The position numbers were made by a program, and so were the translations under genes. Below are positions 25,703-34,677 of a stretch of DNA of 64,000 bases, in pieces. This DNA is from Hoeflea_A sp963921345 (GTDB taxonomy: Bacteria; Pseudomonadota; Alphaproteobacteria; Rhizobiales; Rhizobiaceae). The stretch is taken from positions 1,860,001-1,924,000 of the forward strand of contig CAWUFE020000007.1 in assembly GCA_963921345.3 (NCBI GenBank), in the 5' to 3' direction. The notes beneath the pieces were generated by a model. That model ran no database searches and had not been told where the DNA came from. It was given only the letters and a program-made list of their open reading frames with translations. The stretch's first letter is position 1. Each line of letters opens with the position of its first letter.

Positions 25703-26419
25703 CTATACGTTCCTGGTTTCGTTGATGGTGTTGAGATAATCGACGCATGCGTCGACACTTTCGACATCCCCGAATTTGGCGTCGATATCGAATAGGTTCC
25801 AGGCGACCGCGCCGGGGATCCGGTCTCCGATACACTCCTTGACCGCAATGGTCCTGAACCCGTCTGCGATGCCGTCGCAGATGGTCTGGCGGACGCAGGC
25901 ACAGGCCGTCACGCCGGTCACGAGAATGGTGTCCACGCCGTTGGCCCGCAGGATTCCCGCCAGCTCGGTCCCGTGAAATGAACTCGCCCGCTTTTTCAGC
26001 AGCGTGTACTCCCCGTCGACGGGAGCGATCCGGCTGTCGATTGCCCAGATCTCCCTGTCGTCCAGGTCGACGACGTCCACCGGGATCTTGTTGTGCCAGA
26101 GCCCCATATCCGTGAAGGGCGCCTCGCGATCGGTGATTTCGTAAGCCGTGGTGACGTGGATGACCGGATGCCCGTTCGACCGGCAGGCCTGCAGCAGCCG
26201 CTGCATTCCCGGGATGATCTCGTTGTCCATTTTGTCCTGATCGCAGGTGAACGGATTGCCCGGGCGGGTCCAGGCATTCGCCAGGTCGACGCTGACGAGC
26301 GCGGGTTTTTTGCCGAAGCCCACGCGGCGCTGAAAACCGCGCTCCCGGTAAAGTTCGGTCGCCGCATCGAAAGCCTGATGCAGCATCCTGTCGAGTTCAG
26401 CGTTGTTCACCTGGCTCAT
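25703..26419 (-). CDS. Cysteine hydrolase, N-carbamoylsarcosine amidase-like (isochorismatase superfamily)
   Basis: The 238-residue protein has the isochorismatase-fold Asp-Lys-Cys triad: D45 in LVSVDLANAW, K142 in TLLKKRASSFHGT, and C175 in TGVTACACVRQT. The last motif is that of N-carbamoylsarcosine amidohydrolase, which releases sarcosine, CO2 and ammonia. HyuA and HyuB follow in the same operon, giving the two steps N-methylhydantoin to N-carbamoylsarcosine to sarcosine known from creatinine breakdown. Start preceded by AAGAGG. A 32-bp motif shared with the later ABC operon lies 89 bp upstream. Confidence 0.88.
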   Translation of the reverse strand: MSQVNNAELDRMLHQAFDAATELYRERGFQRRVGFGKKPALVSVDLANAWTRPGNPFTCDQDKMDNEIIPGMQRLLQACRSNGHPVIHVTTAYEITDREAPFTDMGLWHNKIPVDVVDLDDREIWAIDSRIAPVDGEYTLLKKRASSFHGTELAGILRANGVDTILVTGVTACACVRQTICDGIADGFRTIAVKECIGDRIPGAVAWNLFDIDAKFGDVESVDACVDYLNTINETRNV

Positions 26420-26507
26420 TTCTCAAACCTCTTCTGACCGTAAATCCGGTTTCGCCCAGTATCCGGCAACACATTCAGCCGCAGGCCCCCACCTTTCAAT
26501 CGCCGTG

Positions 26508-26539
26508 TTGGCCATTATTCTGGACGAATTTGCATTAAT
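26508..26539 (-). promoter_or_regulatory. Shared 32-bp operator-like motif, copy 1
   Basis: TTGGCCATTATT at one end, GACGAA in the centre and CATTAAT at the other end match 31842-31873 at 26 of 32 positions with identical spacing. It sits between the LysR gene at 26591 and the amidase/hyuAB operon. ATTA and TAAT half-sites and T-N11-A character suit a LysR box. Confidence 0.75.
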
Positions 26540-26590
26540 CCGGCCGCCAGCCCATGGTATCGGCTCATAGGCGCCAAGGGGATAACGGCG

Positions 26591-27496
26591 ATGGCACGAT
26601 CACCCAATTCGAGGGACATCGAGGCGTTCAACGTCGTGGCGGTGGAGCTGAGCTTCAAGCGCGCCGCCGAGCGCCTCTCCATCGACCAGAGCGCGCTGAG
26701 CCGCAGGATACGCCAGCTTGAGGAGCTGCTGGGGTATCAGCTCGTCAGGCGCACGACCCGGGAGGTCTCGCTGACGACCGCAGGCGAGGTTTTCTACGAG
26801 CGGACAAGGCTGCTCTCATCCGAAATCGACGCGGCCGTGCAGGCAGGAAGGGTTGCGGCCGAAGGGAAAAAGGGATCCTTGCGCATCGGCTACATGTCCT
26901 TCGCCGCTCCGGAACTGATGCCGACGATCGTGCGCGAATATACGCGCAGATATCCGGACATCGAGCTAGAGTTGCGGTACATCCGCACCCAGGGCCAGAA
27001 GATCGAGCTTTCCCGCAACACCATCGACGTCGGCTTCATGCTGGGGCCGTTCAAGCATCCGCAATTCGAAACGCGGCTGATGATGACCGAACCGGTCGTC
27101 GCAATTCTGCCGATCGACCACCGGCTTTCCACGCGCACATCGGTCACCCTGGCCGATGTCGCCCGCTATCCGATGGTCCTCGGCAGCATGGCGGAGTGGG
27201 ACTTTTTCCGGCTGTTCATCGACGATCTGTTCGCCCGCAGCGGCAGCACCATCAATGTGAAGTACGAAGCCTCCAATGCGCTCGGCATTCTCGGACTCGT
27301 CGGCAGCGGATTGGGTGTCTCCGTCTACGCCCACGGCATTTCGCGGTTTCAGCCGCGAACGATCATGACCAAGCCCATCAGCGACAGCGACCAGCAAATC
27401 ACCACGCTGCTGGCCTGGAATCGCGCTTACAAGACCCCCGCCCTGATGAATTTCGTCGCCGTTGCCGAAGAGATATCGGCGCATCTGGCGCAATAG
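26591..27496 (+). CDS. LysR-family transcriptional regulator of the hydantoinase operon
   Basis: This 301-residue protein has an N-terminal HTH (FKRAAERLSIDQSALSRRIRQ) after a short lead-in, and a substrate-binding domain opening LRIGYMSFAAPELMPTIV. AAGGGG precedes the ATG. Its intergenic region carries a 32-bp motif that recurs upstream of the ABC importer operon. I infer that it controls hyuA/hyuB with the amidase and that importer. It ends 15 bp from the convergent ABC ATPase gene. Confidence 0.88.
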   Translation: MARSPNSRDIEAFNVVAVELSFKRAAERLSIDQSALSRRIRQLEELLGYQLVRRTTREVSLTTAGEVFYERTRLLSSEIDAAVQAGRVAAEGKKGSLRIGYMSFAAPELMPTIVREYTRRYPDIELELRYIRTQGQKIELSRNTIDVGFMLGPFKHPQFETRLMMTEPVVAILPIDHRLSTRTSVTLADVARYPMVLGSMAEWDFFRLFIDDLFARSGSTINVKYEASNALGILGLVGSGLGVSVYAHGISRFQPRTIMTKPISDSDQQITTLLAWNRAYKTPALMNFVAVAEEISAHLAQ

Positions 27497-27511
27497 CGAA
27501 ACCGGAACCCG

Positions 27512-28624
27512 TCAATCGCCGCTGGAATTGTTTTGCCCGACCAGCATACACACGCTCTGTTCCGACCACTCCGAAACGACTGCGTCTCCGACATTCAGCG
27601 GGTTTTCGAAATACTCGCTGTCGTCCATGTAGACCACGAATTCGTCCTCCTGCCGGGTCGCCAGGCCGACCTTCACGAAGGTCCCCTGATACTCGACATT
27701 GATGACTTCTCCGTGGAGCCTGTTCTTCTCCTGCGCCGACCGGTTCACCACTCGGATCTTGTCCCGGCGGACCGCAAACCGGACCTCTTCGCCGACCTCG
27801 ACTTCGACCTCGCCCCGCACCCCGAACTCGAACCGGTCGCCACCCTCCGCTTCCGCCACCACATGACCATTGGCTTTCTCCGAAACCGTCCCCGTGACAA
27901 CGTTCTGCCCACCCATGAACCGCGCGATGTAAGGGCTGTGAGGTTTGTTGTATATCTCGCGCGGATGGCCGGACTGTTCGATGACGCCATGATCCATGAC
28001 GATCACCTTGTCGGCGAGCGCAATGGCCTCCGGCTGGGTGTGGGTCACGTGAATGAACGTGATCCCCAGATCGTCCTGAAGCCGTTTCAGTTCGACGCGC
28101 ATCTTGAGACGCAGAAATTCGTCCAGCGCCGACAACGGTTCGTCCAGCAACAGCACCTGCGGATTGGTGATCAGCGCACGCGCCAGCGCCACGCGCTGCC
28201 GCTGCCCGCCCGAAAGTTCCGACGGCATGCGTTCGGCAAGATGCGCCAGTTGCACCCGCGCCAGCATGTCGAGCGCCGCTTCGTGCCGCGCCGCTTTTGC
28301 GACCCCGTGAATCTTGAGGCTGAAGCCCACATTGTCGATCAGGTTGAGATGCGGGAAAAGCGCATAGTCCTGGAACATCAGTGCCGTGCCGCGCTCGCCT
28401 GTCCGCACCCGGGTCACGTCCTGATCGCCGATCAGAATGCGACCGGATGTCGGGGTCTCGTGGCCGGCGATCATCCTCAACAGTGTCGATTTCCCGCACC
28501 CGGAGGGACCGATCATGCAGCAATAGCTGCCGCCCGCGATCACCTGGTCCACCGCGTTGACGGCGACGATTTCGCCGAAACGCTTGGTAACCCCCTCAAG
28601 CACGATTTTACCCGTATTTTCCAT
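27512..28624 (-). CDS. Spermidine/putrescine-type ABC importer ATPase (PotA family)
   Basis: The 370-residue ATPase has Walker A GPSGCGKST at about 39-47, Q-loop LMFQDYALFPH, signature LSGGQRQR from 137, Walker B VLLLDEP at 157-163 and a switch His in VTHTQPE. A TOBE-type C-terminal domain with VRRDKIRV and EVINVEYQGTFVKVGL follows. That domain is typical of Opp/PotA-like importers (CUT2/MolPut family). It is the last gene of a four-gene operon with the permeases and binding protein. Substrate is not polyamine by necessity; the shared operator with hyuAB suggests a hydantoin-related or other nitrogen compound. Confidence 0.92.
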   Translation of the reverse strand: MENTGKIVLEGVTKRFGEIVAVNAVDQVIAGGSYCCMIGPSGCGKSTLLRMIAGHETPTSGRILIGDQDVTRVRTGERGTALMFQDYALFPHLNLIDNVGFSLKIHGVAKAARHEAALDMLARVQLAHLAERMPSELSGGQRQRVALARALITNPQVLLLDEPLSALDEFLRLKMRVELKRLQDDLGITFIHVTHTQPEAIALADKVIVMDHGVIEQSGHPREIYNKPHSPYIARFMGGQNVVTGTVSEKANGHVVAEAEGGDRFEFGVRGEVEVEVGEEVRFAVRRDKIRVVNRSAQEKNRLHGEVINVEYQGTFVKVGLATRQEDEFVVYMDDSEYFENPLNVGDAVVSEWSEQSVCMLVGQNNSSGD

Positions 28625-28638
28625 GACTTGGTCCCTGC

Positions 28639-29466
28639 TTATGTTTGTCCGCGCCGGCGCTGCACAAAGCCGATCGCACCGAAGGCCACGACAATGAGGA
28701 ACAGGCTGAACACGGTGGTCAGCGTTCCGATCGCATAAAGGGCGGGCGTCGTGACGTTCGAAGTGAGGGTCGCGATGTGGATCGGCAGCGTGTTTTTCGT
28801 TCCGACGGCAAGCAGCGATCTCGGAAACTCGTCATAGGACAGCGTCAGTCCGAACAGCGCTACCGCTATGAGGCCGGGATAGAGGATCGGCAGCGTCACG
28901 TGGCGCAGGACACCTGTCGGCGTCGCGCCCGCATCCCTGGCCGCTTCCTCCCAAGACGCGTCGAACCGGTTGAGGACCGCGAACATGATCAACAGACCGA
29001 ACGGCAGCGTCCAGCTCAAATGAGCCCCGAGCCCGGAAACCAGCCAATGGGTGCGGATCCCCAGATTCTGGAACATCTGTCCCACGCCGAGGCTCAGCAG
29101 GATACCCGGCATCACCAGCGATATGACGGCCAGATAAAACACCACCCCCGAACCACGAAATCGCCGGCGAAATCCAAGCCCTGCAGAAAACGACACGACG
29201 ACGGTGATCAGCATCGCGATCATGCCGAGGGCAATCGACCGCTGAAAGGAACCGGCAACGTCCCCGTAACGGGACGATGTCACGAGATCCCCGAACCAGT
29301 GCAACGACGTGTCCTGCAAAGGGAAGGTCATGCCCCCGGTCTTCCCCTGAAAAGACAGGATGAAGATCGCGATCATCGGACCGTATAGGAACAGAATGAA
29401 AAGGACGAAGAACGCGGTCAGCAGGTAGAATGCGAATCCGCGTCTTGATCCGTTGCCGTGCGCCAT
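28639..29466 (-). CDS. ABC importer inner-membrane permease (PotC type)
   Basis: This 275-residue permease has six membrane segments, the first at about residues 10-32, with the EAA motif EEAARDAGATPTGVLRHVTLPIL. I chose the ATG at 29466 since GGGAGCAACG precedes it. A frame extending to 29502 would overlap the upstream permease. It works with the permease at 29477, which ends 11 bases before this start. Confidence 0.88.
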   Translation of the reverse strand: MAHGNGSRRGFAFYLLTAFFVLFILFLYGPMIAIFILSFQGKTGGMTFPLQDTSLHWFGDLVTSSRYGDVAGSFQRSIALGMIAMLITVVVSFSAGLGFRRRFRGSGVVFYLAVISLVMPGILLSLGVGQMFQNLGIRTHWLVSGLGAHLSWTLPFGLLIMFAVLNRFDASWEEAARDAGATPTGVLRHVTLPILYPGLIAVALFGLTLSYDEFPRSLLAVGTKNTLPIHIATLTSNVTTPALYAIGTLTTVFSLFLIVVAFGAIGFVQRRRGQT

Positions 29467-29476
29467 CGTTGCTCCC

Positions 29477-30331
29477 TCACCTTGCCAGTTCGGCCCGGAC
29501 ATCCACCACCCGCAGGATCGCAGATACCATCAGGACGACCACCGCGATCAGCAAAACAGCCATTGCGGATGCCTGCGGATAGAACAGCTGGTCGATGTTG
29601 TTCTTCATCGCCGAGACGACGGATGTGCTTTGGCCGCCACTCATCACCCGGACGATGAAGAAATCGCCCATGACCAGCGTGACCACGAAAATGGTCCCGA
29701 GCGCGATGCCGGTGCGGGTCAATGGAATGATGATGTTGAGCAGAATCTGAAAGTTGCCGGCTCCGGCATCCTGTGCCGCCTCGATGACGTTCGGATTGAT
29801 TTTGACCATCGCGTTGAAGATGGGAACGATCATGAAAAGCGTGAACAGATTGACGTAGGTCAGAACCACCGCAAAGTCCGAGAAGAGCAGGAATTCGAGC
29901 GGTTGGTCGACCAGTCCCGAACTCAGAAGCGCGGAATTGAAGATCCCCTCGCGCCCGAGAAACGGGATCCAAGAGATCATGCGGATCACGGTCGAGGTCC
30001 AGAACGGGATCGTGCACAGCAAAAAGAGTGCGATCTGGATTTTCAGGTTCCTCACGTGGAAGACCAGATAATAGGAGACGGTGAAGCCGATCAGAAGCGC
30101 AAAAACCCAGGTCAGAAACGCTGACCGGATCGTGTTGAAGAATATCTTCCAGGTGACCCAGGACGAGAAAACCTCGACATAGTTCTCGACGGTGAAGTCG
30201 GGATAGTATTCAAGCCCGTCGAAGGACCAGAAGCTCAAGGAGATCACGGTCACCAACGGAATGCCGACAAAGGCGATCAGGATCGCGGCCAGAGGAAGGA
30301 TCTGAAGCCACGATATCAGGGTTTTGTTCAT
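29477..30331 (-). CDS. ABC importer inner-membrane permease (PotB type)
   Basis: This 284-residue permease has six membrane segments beginning LQILPLAAILIAFVGIPLV and the EAA loop IEAAQDAGAGNFQILLNIIIPL. Together with PotC-type protein it forms the channel for the solute bound by the SBP encoded upstream. AGGGCAG lies ahead of the ATG. A 68-bp gap containing a 9-bp-stem hairpin separates it from the binding-protein gene. Confidence 0.9.
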   Translation of the reverse strand: MNKTLISWLQILPLAAILIAFVGIPLVTVISLSFWSFDGLEYYPDFTVENYVEVFSSWVTWKIFFNTIRSAFLTWVFALLIGFTVSYYLVFHVRNLKIQIALFLLCTIPFWTSTVIRMISWIPFLGREGIFNSALLSSGLVDQPLEFLLFSDFAVVLTYVNLFTLFMIVPIFNAMVKINPNVIEAAQDAGAGNFQILLNIIIPLTRTGIALGTIFVVTLVMGDFFIVRVMSGGQSTSVVSAMKNNIDQLFYPQASAMAVLLIAVVVLMVSAILRVVDVRAELAR

Positions 30332-30358
30332 CAGGCTGCCCTGCTTTGAGCATGTCGA

Positions 30359-30383
30359 CCGGGCGCGAACCTGCCGCGCCCGG
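30359..30383 (-). terminator. Intercistronic hairpin after binding-protein gene
   Basis: CCGGGCGCG pairs with CGCGCCCGG across a 7-base loop, in the gap between the binding-protein stop and the first permease. The position suits differential expression of the receptor over the permeases. Confidence 0.55.
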
Positions 30384-30399
30384 AAACGCGCGGGTCGCC

Positions 30400-31683
30400 T
30401 TACGAGGCGACAAACTCATTCCAGCGTTTGACGAGATACTGGCCCTCGTCCATCAGGGTGTTCCAGGCCTTGATGTTGCCGACGCGCTGGTGGAAGGATC
30501 CGCCGTCGCGGGTGCGGCCGGGCTGTTCCATCGTGGCCCCGTACGGGTCCTTGATTTCGATTGCCGAGGGCTTGCCTTCGTACCAGTAATCCCACTCTTC
30601 GGCGCTGAGCGCCGCCCTGGTGGTCTCGGGGACCGAGCCATAGTAACCCTGGCGTGCAACGAAGGCGCCGTACGGTCCCGACAGCATCCAGTTGAGATAT
30701 TCGTAAGCGGCATCCCGCTTGAGGCCGTCCAGATGACTCATCAGGCCCAGACCATTGCCCCAACCGCGATAGCCTTCGGCAAGACCGCGATATTCGCAGT
30801 CGGTCCCGCGGCTGCGCACAGCCGTCACGGCCGGCGACCACATGGACTGGATCACCACTTCGCCAGCCGCCATGAAGTTCACGGACTCGTCAAAGGACGA
30901 CCAGAACGCTCTGAAATGCCCGCCCTGTTTGAGATCGGTCAGGATTTCGATCGTCTTGTCGATTTCCTCGCGGGTCATGTTGCCCTTGTCGCCATAGGCA
31001 ATATCTCCGCGCGCCTCGACCGCCATGGCCGCGTCCATAATGCCGATCTGAGGCACATTGATCAGGGCGGTCCTGCCCTTGAATTCGGGAGACAGCAGCT
31101 CCGCCCAGCTGTTGATTTCGCGTCCGATCAAATCGGGGCGAATACCCAGCGTGTCGGCGTTGTAGATCATCGGGACAATCGACGCGGAACCATTGGCACC
31201 GCCGGCGAAGCCGTCGCCGCTCACATACTGCACCTCATACGGCATCGTGCCCTGCCTGGACATGTCCGATCCGTCGAAGTTCTTGCCGTCGCGGAAGATC
31301 GGGATGATCTTGTCCCAATTGCCGATCTTGGTGACATCGATCGGCTGCAGGTTCTGGCGCCGCCAGATGCGTTGCACCGCCCAGAACTCCAGGTCGGCGA
31401 TGTCCAGCGTGTCGGGCTGGTTGACAACCCGGGCCATGATGCCGTCGGTCCATGCGTGCTGCATTTCCACCTTGAAGCCCAGATCCGCCGAAGCCTGTTC
31501 GGTTATGTCGGGGAAAATCGAATAGGCCGGGCCGAGATGCAGCAGCCGGACATCCTTCAGGTTCTGCGCCCAAATGGTCGGCGCGCCCAACACGCTGGCG
31601 GCGCCGGCAACAACACCGCCTGCGCCGATTTTCTTCAGTACCGAGCGTCGCGAGACATTGCCGGATTTCGATTTGGCTTGCAT
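30400..31683 (-). CDS. ABC importer substrate-binding protein with Tat signal (SBP family, PotD-like)
   Basis: This 427-residue periplasmic receptor begins with a twin-arginine-type signal: SRRSVLKKIGAGGVVAGAAS, cleavage near IWAQ. PotD-like features follow (TLDIADLEFWAVQRIW, and NADTLGIRPDLIGREINSWAEL). The Tat signal implies folding before export, possibly with a cofactor or tight ligand. I take the ATG at 31683. The open frame runs to 31839, but that segment crosses the upstream operator region. First gene of the operon; the 32-bp motif at 31842-31873 lies 159 bp upstream of the start. Confidence 0.9.
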   Translation of the reverse strand: MQAKSKSGNVSRRSVLKKIGAGGVVAGAASVLGAPTIWAQNLKDVRLLHLGPAYSIFPDITEQASADLGFKVEMQHAWTDGIMARVVNQPDTLDIADLEFWAVQRIWRRQNLQPIDVTKIGNWDKIIPIFRDGKNFDGSDMSRQGTMPYEVQYVSGDGFAGGANGSASIVPMIYNADTLGIRPDLIGREINSWAELLSPEFKGRTALINVPQIGIMDAAMAVEARGDIAYGDKGNMTREEIDKTIEILTDLKQGGHFRAFWSSFDESVNFMAAGEVVIQSMWSPAVTAVRSRGTDCEYRGLAEGYRGWGNGLGLMSHLDGLKRDAAYEYLNWMLSGPYGAFVARQGYYGSVPETTRAALSAEEWDYWYEGKPSAIEIKDPYGATMEQPGRTRDGGSFHQRVGNIKAWNTLMDEGQYLVKRWNEFVAS

Positions 31684-31841
31684 GTGATCCTCCCTTGCCA
31701 ATCGCCGCATCTCGTTCGGATTTCCGCATTCGCAGCGGGCAATCCTTGCAAGTCGGGGAGGAGTGAGCCGTGAGCAACGCCACCCCAATCCCGGGCTGGA
31801 GCGATACTCTCCGAACTGGGGAGCACGAAGCGAGTGCAACT

Positions 31842-31873
31842 TTGGCCATTATTATTGACGAAACGTCATTAAT
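31842..31873 (-). promoter_or_regulatory. Shared 32-bp operator-like motif, copy 2
   Basis: TTGGCCATTATT, GACGAA and CATTAAT with the same spacing and orientation as at 26508-26539, upstream of the leftward ABC operon. 26 of 32 bases agree. Suggests joint control by the LysR at 26591. Confidence 0.75.
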
Positions 31874-31952
31874 GCTCGGCGGGAAAACCGGAGTCGATGA
31901 AATCGACAGAGGCGACCCGCCGATGCCGCCCTTCGGTAACCGGCACACCGGG

Positions 31953-34010
31953 TCAACGTTCGATGTGGTGGATCTTCATTTTGCGATAGAGCGTCGGCCG
32001 CGAAATACCGAGGGCTTCCGAGGTCTTGCTCAGATTGCCGCCGTGCTCGCTGAGAGCCTGCAGTATGACGACCTTTTCGGCTTGCTTGAGGGCCAGGGCC
32101 CCGGCCGAGTGCAATTCGTCCGGCGAATGAGTCCGATCGATGGATCCGGAGTGCTCGACGGATTCGACGATGTCGCGCGGAAGGTCATCCTTTACCACGC
32201 GGCGCTCCCTGGCCAGGCAATGCAACTGAGCCATCAGATTGCGCAGTTCGCGCACATTCCCCGGCCACCGATAAGCAATCAGAACGTCCTGGATAGCCGG
32301 TTCCAGGATCAGGGGCTCGGTTCCCATCTTGCCGCTAATTTCAGCATTGAAATGCTCGGCGAGGAGCAGAACGTCATCCCCTCGCTCACGCAACGGCGGT
32401 ACCTTCAACACCATCGCGCCGATCTGATAGTAAAGGTCCTTTTGAAAACCGCCGACCTCCGATTCAGCCGCAAGATTGCGGCTGGTCAGGGAAATCACGC
32501 GAAAACCGTCCGCCAGACCCTGTTGGTGCAGATAGTCGGAAACCTGACCGTTCTCGATCAGACGCTGGACGCTGGGCTGAATGTCCAGGGGCAGTTTGCC
32601 GACCTTGTCCAGGCACAGAACGCCCGCGCCGGCCTCCAAAGGCGCCGGTCGCACCTCGCGATCCGGCGGCAGATCCGAATCCGGCAGCGGGCCGTCGACG
32701 AAGAAAGCCCGCAGGGCTGCCCCGCAATTGATCGACACGAACGGGTTGCCATCGCCCCGTCCGGCCCTGGCGTGGATGAAGCGCGCAAACATCTCCTTGC
32801 CGACGCCGGTTTCGCCTTCGATGAGCGTCGGCGCGTTGACGCGGGCGATCCTCTGGGCGACGTCGAGGGCCTCGAGGAACGGTTCGCTTTTGCCGACCAT
32901 CGTGTCCCTGAACTTGCCACCCCAGCCGGTATTGAGCACGGCCGGTTGCGGCACCCGATCGACGTCGATCAGCGCGCCATGGCCCGACTGTCGCGTCGGA
33001 ATCAGGAAAGCGGCGCCCCTGATTTCACCGTCGATCTCAAGGTGACGGATATCCTTGCATTCGAGATCCTCCGGCAAGGCGGCGGCGATTTCGTCGACCG
33101 ACATGTCAGTCACCATGTCGGCGAACCGCTGGCCATGGCGCAACAGCGATCCCGATTGCGCGAAATAATCCGTCGCTGCCAGATCCTTGGCATAGACGAG
33201 CCGGCCGGCCCCGTCGACGACGACCAGTGCCTCGCTGTTGAGGCCGCCGGGCGGCAGATCCCGCAATACGGCTTCGAACAGCCGCAGTCTCTCGACATCC
33301 TGCTCATGGGCAAGCGCCGCATAAATCTCGCCGGCTGCGGCGACAGCAAACGCCGTGTTGTGCTTCTTGAAGATCGTCGTCAATCCCGAGAGATCGACCA
33401 CGCCGACAACGCTCTGATCCCGCGGATCGCGAATGGGTGCCGCCGCGCAACTCCAGGAGTTCATTCCCTCGCAGAAATGCTCCGTGCCATGCACGAAGAC
33501 CGGCTTTCCCGCAAACAGCGCCGTACCGATTCCATTGGTGCCCGAAGCGTCTTCGCTCCACCGTCCGCCAATGTCGAGATTGATCTTGCGGCCGCGTTCC
33601 AGAGTCGACTTGTCACCGGTCGTCTCGATGACGACACCGTTTCGATCCGTCAGCAAGAGCATCATTTCGGCGTCGTTCAGCATCTTGCCGATTTGCGCGA
33701 ACGACTTGCGCGCGGCGCGACAGAGCTGGTTGTTGTCGTAACGCAGTTCCTTGACTCGATCGCGCGATTCAATGATCGGCGCGGCGAACTGCTCCGCTTC
33801 GATTCCCTGGGAGTCGCTGCGAAGCCAGGATTTGTAGATCAGCCCGCGCACCCCTGAAACGGGCAGGCTGGGTGCATTCCGGTTCGACAGAAATTTTTCG
33901 CGAGCGCGCGACGTCGCTCGCAGGCTGATATCCTCGAAATGATGCACCGTATTCAAGTCGGCGCTCACGCGCTGACTGTTGGCATTGCCCATGGGTTTTC
34001 CCCGAAACAC
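31953..34010 (-). CDS. AcoR/MimR-like regulator with GAF, degenerate AAA+ and Fis domains
   Basis: This 685-residue protein ends the monooxygenase operon. It has a GAF-like sensor (about 95-235), an AAA+ region (about 370-600) and a Fis-type HTH at 643-681 (LSKTSEALGISRPTLYRKMK). Walker A GETGVGKE (399-406) and RWPGNVREL (581-589) are present. The GAFTGA sigma-54 contact loop, normally after the NCGA motif, is missing: NCGAALRAFFVDGPLPDSD runs to Walker B. Walker B is CLDKVG instead of LDEVG, so the hydrolytic Glu is Lys. It is therefore unlikely to drive sigma-54 open-complex formation, and may act as an ordinary activator. AcoR-like regulators are typical next to propane and MimABCD operons. 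Confidence 0.85.
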   Translation of the reverse strand: MFRGKPMGNANSQRVSADLNTVHHFEDISLRATSRAREKFLSNRNAPSLPVSGVRGLIYKSWLRSDSQGIEAEQFAAPIIESRDRVKELRYDNNQLCRAARKSFAQIGKMLNDAEMMLLLTDRNGVVIETTGDKSTLERGRKINLDIGGRWSEDASGTNGIGTALFAGKPVFVHGTEHFCEGMNSWSCAAAPIRDPRDQSVVGVVDLSGLTTIFKKHNTAFAVAAAGEIYAALAHEQDVERLRLFEAVLRDLPPGGLNSEALVVVDGAGRLVYAKDLAATDYFAQSGSLLRHGQRFADMVTDMSVDEIAAALPEDLECKDIRHLEIDGEIRGAAFLIPTRQSGHGALIDVDRVPQPAVLNTGWGGKFRDTMVGKSEPFLEALDVAQRIARVNAPTLIEGETGVGKEMFARFIHARAGRGDGNPFVSINCGAALRAFFVDGPLPDSDLPPDREVRPAPLEAGAGVLCLDKVGKLPLDIQPSVQRLIENGQVSDYLHQQGLADGFRVISLTSRNLAAESEVGGFQKDLYYQIGAMVLKVPPLRERGDDVLLLAEHFNAEISGKMGTEPLILEPAIQDVLIAYRWPGNVRELRNLMAQLHCLARERRVVKDDLPRDIVESVEHSGSIDRTHSPDELHSAGALALKQAEKVVILQALSEHGGNLSKTSEALGISRPTLYRKMKIHHIER

Positions 34011-34086
34011 CGCCGGCGTTGTTTTGTCGTTGTTAACGCCGATTGAGGCTTTGGCACGAAATCGGCGTCGCTGGCGGAAAACAGTC

Positions 34087-34560
34087 CTATGCGAGTTCCA
34101 ATCGCTTGTTCAGTTGATTGAGCAGCTGGTCCTCCGAAGTTTGCGTGGTGATTTGGGTTCCATCCAGATCGGCGATCCGATCCCGGATTGCATCGTCGAC
34201 CGGCGACACAAAGCCGTTTTCCGGTATGGCCAGGACAAATAAGGTGCCGCCATCGCGGCGCGCGATCTGGCCGAGAAAGTGCAGCTGCCGGCCGGTGTTG
34301 ACGTCCATGACGATCACCCGGCCGTTGTTGCTGATGCGCAGATGGGGATCCGGATCGCCGGCATGGCCGCCCGAAGACGGGATATTGATGATCAGCCCTT
34401 GCGGTTGCGGTTCGGTCTGTTTGACCTTCGACGCCGAATAGGCGCCGCCGCTGATCCGGTCGGCGAGTTTCTCGATCGTGCCCCAATTCTCCTGAATGAG
34501 GCGCTTCGCCTTGACGTCCTCGCGGCGCGGTCCTTCGCGCTTCGATATGATATGGACCAT
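34087..34560 (-). CDS. Conserved small protein of unknown function in monooxygenase operon
   Basis: This 157-residue protein, start MVHIISKREGPRREDVKAKR, has no signal peptide or membrane span. A charged N-terminal helix is followed by QGLIINIPSSGGHAGDPDPH, then GRVIVMDVNTGRQLHFLGQI and a helical C-terminus. The middle suggests a small beta-rich fold. I do not recognise the family. GGGAGGAA sits at the right distance for the second ATG at 34560 and too close for the one at 34563. It lies between the glyoxalase-like gene and the AcoR-like regulator on the operon strand, and a TGTAAA dyad lies 86 bp upstream, so it may start a secondary transcript with the regulator. Confidence 0.65.
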   Translation of the reverse strand: MVHIISKREGPRREDVKAKRLIQENWGTIEKLADRISGGAYSASKVKQTEPQPQGLIINIPSSGGHAGDPDPHLRISNNGRVIVMDVNTGRQLHFLGQIARRDGGTLFVLAIPENGFVSPVDDAIRDRIADLDGTQITTQTSEDQLLNQLNKRLELA

Positions 34561-34645
34561 CATTTCCTCCCACCACGGCGCACTATACATGGACACCGAT
34601 TTCGTCCCAAACCGCTTGTTCGGGACGGCTGTCGCCGCCGAATGT

Positions 34646-34662
34646 TGTAAAGAATGTTTACA
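34646..34662. promoter_or_regulatory. TGTAAA-N5-TTTACA dyad, candidate operator copy 1
   Basis: A perfect 17-bp dyad with spacer GAATG in the 117-bp gap before the small gene at 34560. A near-copy with spacer GGATG lies at 44514-44530 in the monooxygenase promoter region. Confidence 0.6.
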
Positions 34663-34677
34663 CTTTTGCCTTCGAGC

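Noticed and set aside
31770..33857. 695-codon open frame on the plus strand
   Set aside because: It is antisense to the regulator at 31953-34010 and shows no domain.
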